The translations under genes were made by a program, and so were the position numbers. A stretch of DNA of 36,676 bases. Source: CAYYJM01 sp964471755. GTDB taxonomy: Bacteria > Planctomycetota > Planctomycetia > Gemmatales > Gemmataceae. Of the stretch, positions 24,331 through 32,536 are shown one piece after another. The notes under the pieces were generated by a model, which ran no database searches, was not told the DNA's origin, and saw only the letters and a program-made list of their open reading frames with translations. The number at the start of each line of letters is the position of its first letter. Position 1 is the stretch's first letter. The stretch spans positions 1 to 36,676 of the forward strand of contig CAYYJM010000027.1 of the NCBI GenBank assembly GCA_964471755.1, given 5' to 3'.

Positions 24331-25997
24331 CGCGTCACCGTCAGGGTCTGGTTTGCCGAGACGCCCTTGCGGGTGAGCGTTCCCTTGCCGTGCGGCAGGA
24401 TCACCTCGACGTCGGCGCTCTTCTCCTTGCCGAGCCCGAAGTGAGCGTAACCCGGCTGGCCCGAGGCGTATCCGTAGCCGATGGCGATGTCACGGCAGCC
24501 GAGCAGAGCGGCCGGTTCGCCGAGCTTGCCCGGCGCGTAGATCTTCACCTTCGCGCCGATCCCCATGCGGTTGACGCCGTCGCTGCCGACGACCTGGACG
24601 CGCAGCCAGTTTCCGCCGGGCGTCTCGTTCTTGAGCAGCAGCGAGGGGCTCTCGGGCCACCAACTCGGCAGGAACTGATCGAGCCTGCCGTCGTTGTCGA
24701 AGTCGCCCGAGGGGCCCGACGCCATGTAGATGATCTTCCGATCCTTGACCATCTTCTGGAACAGCGTGCCGGTGCGTCGGATCGCCCGGTCCTCAGCGGT
24801 CGGGTAGTCGTTGACGGCCCAGGCGTCGTCGCGGAAGCGCGGCAGACCGTCCTGGAGACCCTGGTGTCGGAACAGAACCGGGTACGGCTTGCCATCGGCG
24901 AACTTGATCGTGCTGGCGGAGATGTCCGGCCAGCCATCGTTGTCGAAGTCCTGGATCTCGACGTGCGGAGCCTTCAGGGCCAGCGGAGTGAGGCCGACCT
25001 TCGTCGTCACGTCCTCGTAGGTGGGCACGCCGGCCTTGATGCCGCGGTTCAGGTAGAGTCGGATCGGCACCGGCTCCAGCCACGGCGTCTTGTAGTGCGG
25101 CCCGAGGACGAGGTCGAGCCGACCGTCGCGGTTGACGTCGGCGAAGCAGACGCCACAGACCATGTTGTCGCCGCCGGCTCCCTTCCAGGCGAACGTCTGC
25201 CGCGAACCGGGAGCCTCGGTGAACTTCCCGTGGCCGTCGTTGAGGAACAGGACGTTGGCGACGCTGGAGGCGAGGAAGAGATCGGGCCAGCCGTCGTTGT
25301 TCACGTCGGCGGCGGCGACACCCAGACCGGGAATGCCCTCGGGCAGGCCGGCCGTCTTCGAGGCATCCTCGAAGCGGAGGCCGCCCTTGTTGCGGAACAG
25401 ACGCGAGCTGCGTGTCGGCGAGCCGTTGTAGCCGGCGAGCGGATCCTCGCCGACGAGCAGGTCGAGTCGGCCATCGCCGTCGAAGTCGAGAACGCAAACG
25501 CCGCGACCGCCGAACGCCTCGGGACACGCGCCACTCTCCTTCGACACGTCGGTGAAGGAGCCGCCGTCGTTGCGGAACAGGGCGCAGCCGACCAGCTTGT
25601 TCTTCGGCTGCGGCATGCTGGCGGCGTACAGATCGAGGTCGCCGTCATCGTCGAGGTCGGCGAAGACCATGCCAGTCGCCCGAGCCGGCAGTGCGAGGGC
25701 CTTCTGGTTGCCGGGGCGGAACTTCCCCTTGTCGTTGTGGAAGAAGCGGTTCGGTCCCGAGCCGGCTTCGTGGAAGGTGCCGACGTAGAGGTCGAGCCAG
25801 CCGTCGCCGTCGGCGTCGCCCCAGGCGGCCCCGTGCCCGTGGATGCCGGCCAGGTGTGGTGTCAGGCCAGCGTCACTGGTCACGTCCTTGAACACGAACG
25901 GGTAGGCGGCCCGCAGCGGATCCTCAGCCGCCGACGTCGCCACGAGAGCATGGGCCGCAGCCAGAGCCAGGACCGCCAGGAATCGGGCACGAGTCAT
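24327..25997 (-). CDS. CRTAC1-family protein with FG-GAP/VCBS repeats and ASPIC/UnbV domain
   Basis: A 556-residue exported protein with a signal peptide (ARFLAVLALAAAHALVATSAA). It carries a series of calcium-binding FG-GAP/VCBS repeats, each with a 'D.D.DG..DL' core: GDADGDGWLDLYVG, DLDDDGDLDLYAA, DFDGDGRLDLLVG, DVNNDGWPDLFLA, DVNRDGRLDLVLG, DFDNDGWPDI and DFDNDGRLDQFL. These fold as a seven-bladed beta-propeller. The C-terminal NWLRVQVVGSDGVNRMGIGAKV...GYGYASGQPGYAHFGLG is an ASPIC/UnbV domain. Such CRTAC1 proteins are abundant in planctomycetes and are thought to work outside the cell; substrates are unknown. ATG 25997 has GGAGG 7 bases upstream; GTG 26003 is an alternative. It is the first of a coupled pair with the transglutaminase. 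Confidence 0.9.
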   Translation of the reverse strand: MTRARFLAVLALAAAHALVATSAAEDPLRAAYPFVFKDVTSDAGLTPHLAGIHGHGAAWGDADGDGWLDLYVGTFHEAGSGPNRFFHNDKGKFRPGNQKALALPARATGMVFADLDDDGDLDLYAASMPQPKNKLVGCALFRNDGGSFTDVSKESGACPEAFGGRGVCVLDFDGDGRLDLLVGEDPLAGYNGSPTRSSRLFRNKGGLRFEDASKTAGLPEGIPGLGVAAADVNNDGWPDLFLASSVANVLFLNDGHGKFTEAPGSRQTFAWKGAGGDNMVCGVCFADVNRDGRLDLVLGPHYKTPWLEPVPIRLYLNRGIKAGVPTYEDVTTKVGLTPLALKAPHVEIQDFDNDGWPDISASTIKFADGKPYPVLFRHQGLQDGLPRFRDDAWAVNDYPTAEDRAIRRTGTLFQKMVKDRKIIYMASGPSGDFDNDGRLDQFLPSWWPESPSLLLKNETPGGNWLRVQVVGSDGVNRMGIGAKVKIYAPGKLGEPAALLGCRDIAIGYGYASGQPGYAHFGLGKEKSADVEVILPHGKGTLTRKGVSANQTLTVTR

Positions 25998-26021
25998 GCG
26001 CACACCTCCGTCACGTCAGTG

Positions 26022-27310
26022 TCAGCCATGCCAGAGCAGGACGTTTCCCGCCAGGCTCACGATCAGGGCCACGGCCAGGACGCCGACGACGATCCAGTAG
26101 GCCGTCGGCAGGTTGGCGAGCGAGGCCGGCTCCGGAATCACTTCCGGTTCCTCGACCTCATTGCGGGAGCGTTTCTTCTTCGACGTCTTCGGCATGGCGA
26201 TCGCTGGGGGGGAGCCGGCGAGGATATCGTACAGGTCGGACAGCAGGTCCGCGACACTGGCGTAGCGGCGAGCCGGATTTTTCTGCAAGAGCTTGCCGAT
26301 GACGGCGGTCAACTCCCGCGAGACGTCCTCGTTGACCTTGTTGGCCGGCGGTGGCAGCCGGTGCAGGTGATCGTCGAGAACTTTGTCCACCTTCTTGCTC
26401 GGGAAGGGTGGCCGACCGGTGACCAGGTGAAAGAGCATGGCCCCGAGGCCGTACAGATCGGTTCGACCGTCGAGGTCCTTGTGGCCGTCGATCTGTTCGG
26501 GGGCCATGTAGTAGGGCGTGCCGATGCGCTGGCCGCGTTCGCTCTTGACGAGTTCTTCGTCCTCGGTGTCCTGGGCCATGCCGAGATCGGCCAGTTTCAC
26601 GGTCCCGTCTTCCATGACGACGACGTTGGCCGGTTTGACATCGCGATGGACGAGGCCCTTGGAGTGGGCGTGTTCCAGGGCCTTGGCCACCTTGATGATG
26701 ACGTTGATGGCGTCCTGTTCCTCGTAGATTCGGCCGGAATCGACCTCGTCGCGCAGGGTATGGCCATCGACGAGTTCCATGACGAAGTAGTGGATCTCGC
26801 CGGCCTCGCCGACGTCGATGGCCTGGATGAGGTTGGGATGGCTCATCCGTGCGGCCATCTGGGCCTCGCGTTTGTGGCGTTCGAGGAAGTCCTTGCGTTT
26901 GGCCAGGCGTGGATGGAGGATCTTGATGGCGACCTGGCGACCCATGCTGATCTGTTCGGCGCGAAAGACCTTGCCCATGGCTCCCTGGCCGATGAGTTCG
27001 AGCATGCGGTAGCCGGGGATGATCTGTTCGGTGATGGAGTCCAGCTCGGCCCAGACACGTTTTTTCTGGCTCTCGGCGAGGTAGCCGCCGCGGACGAGTG
27101 TTTCGAGCAACTGGCGTGGGNNNNNNNNNNAGCTCGTCGGGATCGTCCGGCGCAACCGCCACAGGGGCGTGGGCCGGCCGGCCGGTTGGGGGGCGACTTG
27201 CAGCGCAGGAACTCGTCGCGGGTGATGAGCCCGCGGGTCATGAGGGCGCGACCGAGTTTTTCCTCCTGCTGGTGCGGGTCGCTTTCGTCCAGTCGTAGGG
27301 TGTCGGTCAT
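26022..27310 (-). CDS. Hanks-type serine/threonine protein kinase, interrupted by an assembly gap
   Basis: The kinase domain is complete 3-prime of the gap: GQGAMGKVF (Gly-rich loop), VAIKIL (ATP-binding Lys), HRDVKPANVV (catalytic loop), DLGMAQD (metal-binding DLG), MAPEQ, and DLYGLGAMLF. A basic linker (SKKKRSRNEVEEPEV) leads to a C-terminal transmembrane helix (WIVVGVLAVALIVSLAGNVLLW) ending the chain, so the kinase is cytoplasmic and tail-anchored with no outer sensor. The natural N-terminus, MTDTLRLDESDPHQQEEKLG from the ATG at 27310, lies beyond a 10-N gap (27121-27130). It is out of frame with the kinase domain if the gap is read as exactly 10, so the true gap length must differ or an indel is present. 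Before the kinase are two similar short segments (LGRALMTRGLITRDEFLRC; LLETLVRGGYLAESQKKRVW). The gene itself is probably intact. Confidence 0.85.
27121..27130. other. Scaffold gap (10 N) inside the kinase gene
   Basis: Ten Ns interrupt the N-terminal part of the kinase. The flanking reading frames disagree, so the number of Ns does not represent the real distance. Confidence 0.95.
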
Positions 27311-27437
27311 CGGCGCGCCCCGTGCGGAGAGTAGCGGATCCACAGGATTGTCGTGCCATCGTCCGGGGAATCGGCCGGGCCGGGCCGGGTTCGACTCCTT
27401 GCAAGATGGACGGGGCTGCTGTTAGTATAGTAAAGAG
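27311..27437. other. Divergent intergenic region, kinase and HNH genes
   Basis: This stretch must hold the kinase promoter (minus) and the HNH promoter (plus). A TATAGT box (27426-27431) is the only near-consensus element I see, with no well-spaced -35 box on either strand. Confidence 0.4.
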
Positions 27438-27530
27438 ATGAACCCCTCCGGCAGGTGGCGCCTCTGGTGGGTAGGGACACAGGCACCCACCGAGCCCGAA
27501 GCGGGTTTGGGCCTTTTGTTTCCTACTTCC
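27438..27530 (+). promoter_or_regulatory. Structured leader with mutually exclusive hairpins upstream of the HNH gene
   Basis: GGTGGGT (27466-27472) pairs with ACCCACC (27485-27491) around a 12-base loop. Just after it, CCCG (27495-27498) can pair with CGGG (27502-27505), or GCCC (27494-27497) with GGGC (27509-27512); these two share bases and exclude each other. The second is followed by CTTTTGTTT, a terminator-like T run. The ATG of the HNH gene follows at 27541 with GAGGA upstream. A TATAGT box lies at 27426-27431. The arrangement resembles an attenuator or riboswitch; I do not recognise a known RNA class. Confidence 0.4.
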
Positions 27531-27540
27531 GAGGACCTGC

Positions 27541-28059
27541 ATGAACTCCCATCTGAGCTCTGCCCTGGACTCCAGCGTGCTGGTCCTGAACAAGTTGTTC
27601 ATGGCCATCCACATCATTTCGGTTCGGCGTGCCTTCTGTCTGCTGGCGAAGGACCTGGCCGAGGTGGTGAATCTGGAAGACGGGCAGTTTGCCACCTACG
27701 ATTTCGCGACCTGGCGTGAGCTGAGCGAGTTCCGCGCGAAGCACTTCCGGCAGGAGGACGACGACTGGGTGCGGACGATCTCGACGGAGATCCAGGTGCC
27801 GCGCGTCATCCGCCTGATGGACTACGATCGGCTGCCGAAGCAGACGGTGNNNNNNNNNNNNNNNNNNNNNNTCTGCGCCTGTGTCAACTGTAACGTCAAG
27901 AAGGGTGGTCGGACGCCGCGTGAGGCGTCGATGGCGCTGGTCCGGAAGCCGGAAAAGCCGAAACGGAGTCCGCTGCTGAACCAGAAGCTGACCAACCGCA
28001 AGTACCAGTCCTGGAAGTCGTTCCTGGACAACGCCTACTGGTCGGTCGAGTTGAAGTGA
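27541..28059 (+). CDS. HNH endonuclease, core missing at an assembly gap
   Basis: The visible ends match the common bacterial HNH protein family: MNSHLSSALDSSVLVLNKLFM, IHIISVRRAFCLLAKDLAEVV and LMDYDRLPKQTV before the gap, and CACVNCNVKKGGRTPREASMAL plus the C-terminal LLNQKLTNRKYQSWKSFLDNAYW after it. In this family the segment between 'PKQTV' and 'CACVNCN' holds the first zinc knuckle and the H-N-H core (about 45 residues). Here only 22 Ns (about 7 residues) stand in its place, so the gap is shorter than the missing DNA. Both flanks happen to be in the same frame. The start is supported by GAGGA and follows the structured leader. HNH nucleases of this kind cut DNA; a cellular role is not established. 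Confidence 0.82.
   Translation: MNSHLSSALDSSVLVLNKLFMAIHIISVRRAFCLLAKDLAEVVNLEDGQFATYDFATWRELSEFRAKHFRQEDDDWVRTISTEIQVPRVIRLMDYDRLPKQTVXXXXXXXXCACVNCNVKKGGRTPREASMALVRKPEKPKRSPLLNQKLTNRKYQSWKSFLDNAYWSVELK
27850..27871. other. Scaffold gap (22 N) inside the HNH gene
   Basis: Twenty-two Ns replace the expected zinc knuckle and H-N-H core; the family spacing implies roughly 130-150 bases are absent. Confidence 0.95.
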
Positions 28060-28071
28060 GCGCGGAGCGTT

Positions 28072-28100
28072 CCCGAGCGGTGCGAATCGCACCGCTCGGG
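28072..28100. terminator. Long GC hairpin between convergent HNH and Nudix genes
   Basis: CCCGAGCGGTGCG (28072-28084) pairs perfectly with CGCACCGCTCGGG (28088-28100) around a 3-base AAT loop. It lies 12 bases past the HNH stop and a few bases before the Nudix stop on the other strand, so it can terminate both. No long T run is present. Confidence 0.65.
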
Positions 28101-28105
28101 GCGGA

Positions 28106-28612
28106 TTACTGCGTCGTGGTCTGATCGGGTTCGCACAGTTGCGTCAGCAATCGACGAATCTCGGGCCGCCCGAGGTAGGCCACCAGACCGAAGTGGAGGC
28201 TGCCGGGCGGAGCGAAGAGGAGGGATGAGCGAGGCAGGGCCTCGACTTCGTCCAGAGACATCCAGCGGGCGTCTTCCACTTCGTAACTGTCCAGTTGTGG
28301 CTCGAACTGATTTTCGACCGTGCCGAGATGATTGTGGAACGTGTAGAGGGGGATCAGTCCAACCACTGAGACAGCGTGTTCCCACTCGGAACCGGGCACG
28401 AGAGTCAGGGTTCCGCGGAAGCCGGCCTCCTCGCGGAACTCTCGTATCGCGGCCTCGGCCGGGGTTTCGCCGGGGTTCATTTCGCCGCCCCAGCCGCTCC
28501 AGGTGTGTGGTGTGCGCAGATGCTTGCTGCGTTTTCCCAGGAGCAACGGCTTGCCGGGATAGAGCGAGGTCTTGTAGGCCACGACCAGGACGCCGGCACT
28601 GTTCTTCGCCAC
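28106..28612 (-). CDS. Nudix hydrolase
   Basis: A 168-residue protein with a perfect Nudix box, G43-x5-E49-x7-R57-E-F-x-E-E-x-G-F65 (GGEMNPGETPAEAAIREFRE then EAGF). This loop-helix binds Mg2+ and cleaves nucleoside diphosphates linked to another group. The surrounding sequence (LLLGKRSKHLRTPHTWSGWGG ... WMSLDEVEALP) is that of a general MutT/8-oxo-dGTP or NDP-sugar type enzyme; specificity cannot be read. The GTG at 28612 has GAGGA about 8 bases upstream. It is a single gene on the minus strand, with a small hairpin upstream (28643-28672). Confidence 0.88.
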   Translation of the reverse strand: MAKNSAGVLVVAYKTSLYPGKPLLLGKRSKHLRTPHTWSGWGGEMNPGETPAEAAIREFREEAGFRGTLTLVPGSEWEHAVSVVGLIPLYTFHNHLGTVENQFEPQLDSYEVEDARWMSLDEVEALPRSSLLFAPPGSLHFGLVAYLGRPEIRRLLTQLCEPDQTTTQ

Positions 28613-28779
28613 GGTTCGGTCCTCGTGTGTGTTGTCGGAAAGCCTGGCTGGGAACCGATCCGTTCAGCCAGGTCCCCCTGCATCTGCCGTATTCCGGACG
28701 TATTCATGGTAGGACACTTTTCGCTTGACCGTGAGAGTGGGCAACCGTAGAGTGACCGACGTCCACGATGGCTTCTGTT
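28613..28779. other. Intergenic region between Nudix and tRNA-Sec
   Basis: Apart from the tRNA-Sec promoter, it contains an 8-bp perfect hairpin, CCTGGCTG (28643-28650) with CAGCCAGG (28665-28672), 14-base loop, upstream of the Nudix GTG. Nothing else is recognisable. Confidence 0.4.
28725..28753 (+). promoter_or_regulatory. Promoter of the tRNA-Sec gene
   Basis: TTGACC (28725-28730) and TAGAGT (28748-28753) have an ideal 17-base spacer; the tRNA begins about 26 bases after the -10 box. Confidence 0.6.
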
Positions 28780-28874
28780 GAGAGTGTTTGCACGGCTGGT
28801 GCCGGCCCTGGTCTTCAAAACCAGTGGAGGGTTTGGAAAAAGCTCTCAGTGGGTTCGATTCCCATACACTCTCG
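28780..28874 (+). tRNA. selC: Selenocysteine tRNA, anticodon UCA
   Basis: The 95-base gene has every hallmark of bacterial tRNA-Sec. The acceptor stem is 8 bp (GAGAGTGT 28780-28787 with ACACTCTC 28866-28873), followed by discriminator G at 28874; CCA is not encoded. The D arm has stem CGGC/GCCG around a TGGT loop. The anticodon stem CTGGT/ACCAG encloses loop CTTCAAA, giving anticodon TCA at 28815-28817, which reads UGA. A long variable arm (GAGGGTTT ... AGCTCTC) follows, then a 5-bp T arm (GTGGG/CCCAT) with loop TTCGATT. The 8+5 acceptor/T-arm count is that of bacterial tRNA-Sec. It needs SelA, SelB and SelD, which are not in this window. No protein here clearly carries a selenocysteine. Confidence 0.93.
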
Positions 28875-28923
28875 TTTCTCTAAACCTCTTTGCTGTCAAG
28901 CGTTTACGTCAACCACAGATGCC

Positions 28924-28947
28924 GGCCTGTCAACACGCTGACGGGCC
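28924..28947. terminator. Hairpin downstream of tRNA-Sec
   Basis: GGCCTGTCA (28924-28932) pairs with TGACGGGCC (28939-28947), 9 bp with one G-T pair and a 6-base loop, 50 bases beyond the tRNA. It overlaps the stop of the minus-strand truncated gene and could end transcription from either side; there is no T run. Confidence 0.4.
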
Positions 28948-29301
28948 ATCTTCGCCCTGTAATGCCGCCAAATAGGGGTGTCGTGGCCCATGAAAAGGGT
29001 AACGAAAAGGGTAACGGAAGCAGTCCGCTTGCCGCGTGTCGCCCGCTTGCCGGGATGATGTCGTGGGAGCGACGGCTTGATGAGCGGCATGATGGGTCCA
29101 GACCTCGTCCACCCGCCCGTCGATCTCGCCCTGTTGAGCGCCGAACTGGAAGGTCGCCGAGAACCGCTCGAACTCGGTGTGCGTGATCAGGACGTGCGGG
29201 TCCGGGGTCAGGGCGAGGTAGTCCTCGTCCATCGTGGGTAGCTCGATGACGGCCCACTTGCCGGACAGATCGAGCGGCGGTCGCGAGGGGATGCGAGGCA
29301 T
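28930..29301 (-). pseudogene. Truncated partner gene of the XRE regulator
   Basis: The ATG at 29301 follows the XRE stop by 4 bases, with an AGGTG-like site upstream, so the two look co-transcribed. The first 55 or so residues (MPRIPSRPPLDLSGKWAVIE..., FQFGAQQGEIDGRVDE) resemble a small conserved family I know beside XRE regulators, which starts 'DLTGRW.I.E...WD.D...' and runs about 110-130 residues to a conserved tail. Here the chain leaves the family pattern after 'GRVDE' and continues as VWTHHAAHQAVAPTTSSRQ and FRYPFRYP, the latter encoded by a tandem 12-base repeat. The C-terminal half therefore appears replaced, consistent with a recombination junction beside the tRNA. Family identity is from memory. 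Confidence 0.5.
28992..29015. repeat. Two tandem copies of a 12-base unit
   Basis: GAAAAGGGTAAC occurs at 28992-29003 and again at 29004-29015. It lies in the unmatched 3-prime part of the truncated gene, between tRNA-Sec and the hsd operon. Confidence 0.7.
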
Positions 29302-29305
29302 CGGT

Positions 29306-29653
29306 TCAGCACCTTGCTTTGTGACAACGGTCAACGTGCCTCATGACCTCGTCCAGCGAGGCGTCATCCAGGGCGGCGAGTTTGCGGAAAGCCTCGGGGC
29401 GTGCCAGCACCCTGGCGCGAATCGCCGGCGGCACCTTCATGGCCAGGAGCAGAAGTTCCGTCTCGTCGGCCTCCAGGGCGACGGCGAGCTTGCGGACCAG
29501 TTCCTCGCCGGGGTAGAGCGCGAAGTCGAGCTTGCCCGACTCGACCTTGCTTAGGTAGGTGTGATGCACGCCCACTGCCGCCGCCAGCCGCTTCTGGCTG
29601 TAGCCCTTCTCCAGTCGCAGTTCCCGTAGCCGAGAGCCGAAAGTCGTCGTCAT
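29306..29653 (-). CDS. XRE-family helix-turn-helix regulator
   Basis: A 115-residue DNA-binding protein. Residues 7-62 form an XRE/Cro-type helix-turn-helix (LRELRLEKGYSQKRLAAAVG, then VHHTYLSKVESGK), followed by a C-terminal helical part. The gene is divergent from hsdM with 81 bases between the start codons, and a consensus promoter for hsdM lies in that gap. This is the position of a control (C) protein, so regulation of the restriction-modification operon is inferred. The downstream gene in the same direction is truncated. Confidence 0.87.
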   Translation of the reverse strand: MTTTFGSRLRELRLEKGYSQKRLAAAVGVHHTYLSKVESGKLDFALYPGEELVRKLAVALEADETELLLLAMKVPPAIRARVLARPEAFRKLAALDDASLDEVMRHVDRCHKARC

Positions 29654-29664
29654 CGCTACTGTCC

Positions 29665-29693
29665 TTGCAATCGGGTTCTCCACAGAATATCCT
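29665..29693 (+). promoter_or_regulatory. Promoter of the hsd operon
   Basis: TTGCAA (29665-29670) and TATCCT (29688-29693) are separated by 17 bases, within the XRE-hsdM gap, with the hsdM ATG 41 bases downstream. Confidence 0.6.
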
Positions 29694-29734
29694 CGTTGCA
29701 GTTCGGATTCAACCTCGGTGAACGGAAGAATCGC

Positions 29735-31276
<1,542 letters not shown>

Positions 31277-31306
31277 GAACATGAACTTTGAAAGATCGAG
31301 GATCAA

Positions 31307-32536
31307 ATGAAAGGATCGGCGGATGCACGGCGGAAGGTCAAACTAGGAGACTTCGTTCGTCTCCAACGGGGACACGATCTACCGGCCACGACACGCCGAG
31401 TTGGCTCCATCCCGGTCATGGGGTCGGCTGGAATCACCGGATACCATGACACGGCTCTTGCCAAGGGGCCGGGCGTAACTATCGGGCGCAGCGGCAGATC
31501 AATGGGCGTGGTCAGTTATTCGCCGGTTGATTACTGGCCTCACAACTCCGCTCTGTTTGTGACAGATTTCTTGGGGAACGACCCTCGCTTCGCATACTAC
31601 CTGCTTCAGACAATCGACTTCCAACGGTACAACTCGGGATCAGTTCAGGAGCAGTTGAACCGGAACCTCATCTACTCAATCGAGATCGAAGTCCCCGACG
31701 TTACTCAGCAATCACGCATCGCCCGAATGCTCGGGGGGATAGAAGACAAGATCGACCTGAACCACCAGATGAACGAGACGCTGGAGGCGATGGCCCGCGC
31801 GGTGTTCCGGTCATGGTTCGTGGACTTCGACCCAGTGCGGGCCAAGGTCGATGGGCGGCAGCCGGACGGCCTCGACGCGGCGACGGCGGGGCTGTTTCCC
31901 GACACGTTCGAGGATTCGGCGTTGGGGACAGTGCCGAAGGACTGGCGGGTGGGCCGACTCGGTGAGATTGCCACGAACTGCCGTCGTGGGATCGACGCCG
32001 CCGATGTCGCACCCGGCACGCCCTATCTTGCCTTGGAACATATGCCGAGGCGGTGTATGAGCCTTGATTCCTGGGAGACACAGACCGAAATCGAGAGCAA
32101 CAAGTTTCGGTTCAACCGAGGCGAGATACTCTTTGGCAAGTTACGCCCCTATTTCCACAAGGTCGGCATCGCGCCACTTGATGGTGTTTGTTCGACTGAC
32201 ATCTTGGTCATCACCCCGAAGGCGTCGGGCTGGTTTGGGTTCGCCCTCTGCCATTTCTCCAGTGATGAACTCGTCCAGCACGCCGATGCCACCTCGACCG
32301 GCACCAAGATGCCCCGAACGAGTTGGACGGACCTGTCCAACTTCGAGGTGACCATCCCCGACGAACAGGTTGTCAGGAGGTTCGATGCGGTTGTCCAGCC
32401 CCTGGTGGACAAAATGCTGACCAACATTCATGAGTCCCGCACCCTCGCCGCCCTGCGGGATGCCCTGCTGCCGAAGCTGCTGTCCGGTGAACTCCGTGTC
32501 GGCGATTCACGGTCCCTGCTGAAGGAGACTACCTGA
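31307..32536 (+). CDS. hsdS: Type I restriction-modification specificity subunit
   Basis: A 409-residue HsdS with two target-recognition domains separated by conserved helices. TRD1 runs from about residue 10 (VKLGDFVRLQRGHDLP ... IPVMGSAGITGYHD) to the helix QQSRIARMLGGIEDKIDLNH, and TRD2 starts at PKDWRVGRLGEIATNCRRGI and ends with QPLVDKMLTNIHESRTLAALR and DALLPKLLSGEL. Each TRD reads half of a bipartite DNA site. The sequence of TRD1 is more AT-rich than hsdM, as expected for rapidly exchanged specificity modules. Its stop shares one base with the fic start (TGATG). Confidence 0.94.
   Translation: MKGSADARRKVKLGDFVRLQRGHDLPATTRRVGSIPVMGSAGITGYHDTALAKGPGVTIGRSGRSMGVVSYSPVDYWPHNSALFVTDFLGNDPRFAYYLLQTIDFQRYNSGSVQEQLNRNLIYSIEIEVPDVTQQSRIARMLGGIEDKIDLNHQMNETLEAMARAVFRSWFVDFDPVRAKVDGRQPDGLDAATAGLFPDTFEDSALGTVPKDWRVGRLGEIATNCRRGIDAADVAPGTPYLALEHMPRRCMSLDSWETQTEIESNKFRFNRGEILFGKLRPYFHKVGIAPLDGVCSTDILVITPKASGWFGFALCHFSSDELVQHADATSTGTKMPRTSWTDLSNFEVTIPDEQVVRRFDAVVQPLVDKMLTNIHESRTLAALRDALLPKLLSGELRVGDSRSLLKETT

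Noticed and set aside
27385..27405. GGTTCGACTCC, a T-loop-like sequence of a tRNA
   Set aside because: The flanks do not pair as a T stem and no anticodon arm or acceptor stem is present.
24117..27425. An 1102-codon plus-strand frame opposite the CRTAC1, transglutaminase and kinase genes
   Set aside because: It is antisense to three well-supported genes, crosses the N gap, and shows no recognisable domain.
27438..27540. HEARO/OMEGA RNA associated with an HNH protein
   Set aside because: The downstream protein is a small HNH protein and not IscB-like, and the leader is much shorter than an OMEGA RNA.
27438..27719. Tryptophan-rich leader peptide (93 codons) with several Trp codons ahead of the HNH gene
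   Set aside because: The frame runs on into the HNH gene in another frame and lacks a ribosome site; no tryptophan gene is nearby.
28896..29090. Possible remnant of a phage integrase (minus strand, 'TLFMGHDTPIWRHY')
   Set aside because: The MGH-like string is too short and lacks the catalytic Arg/Tyr context; I cannot support an integrase call.
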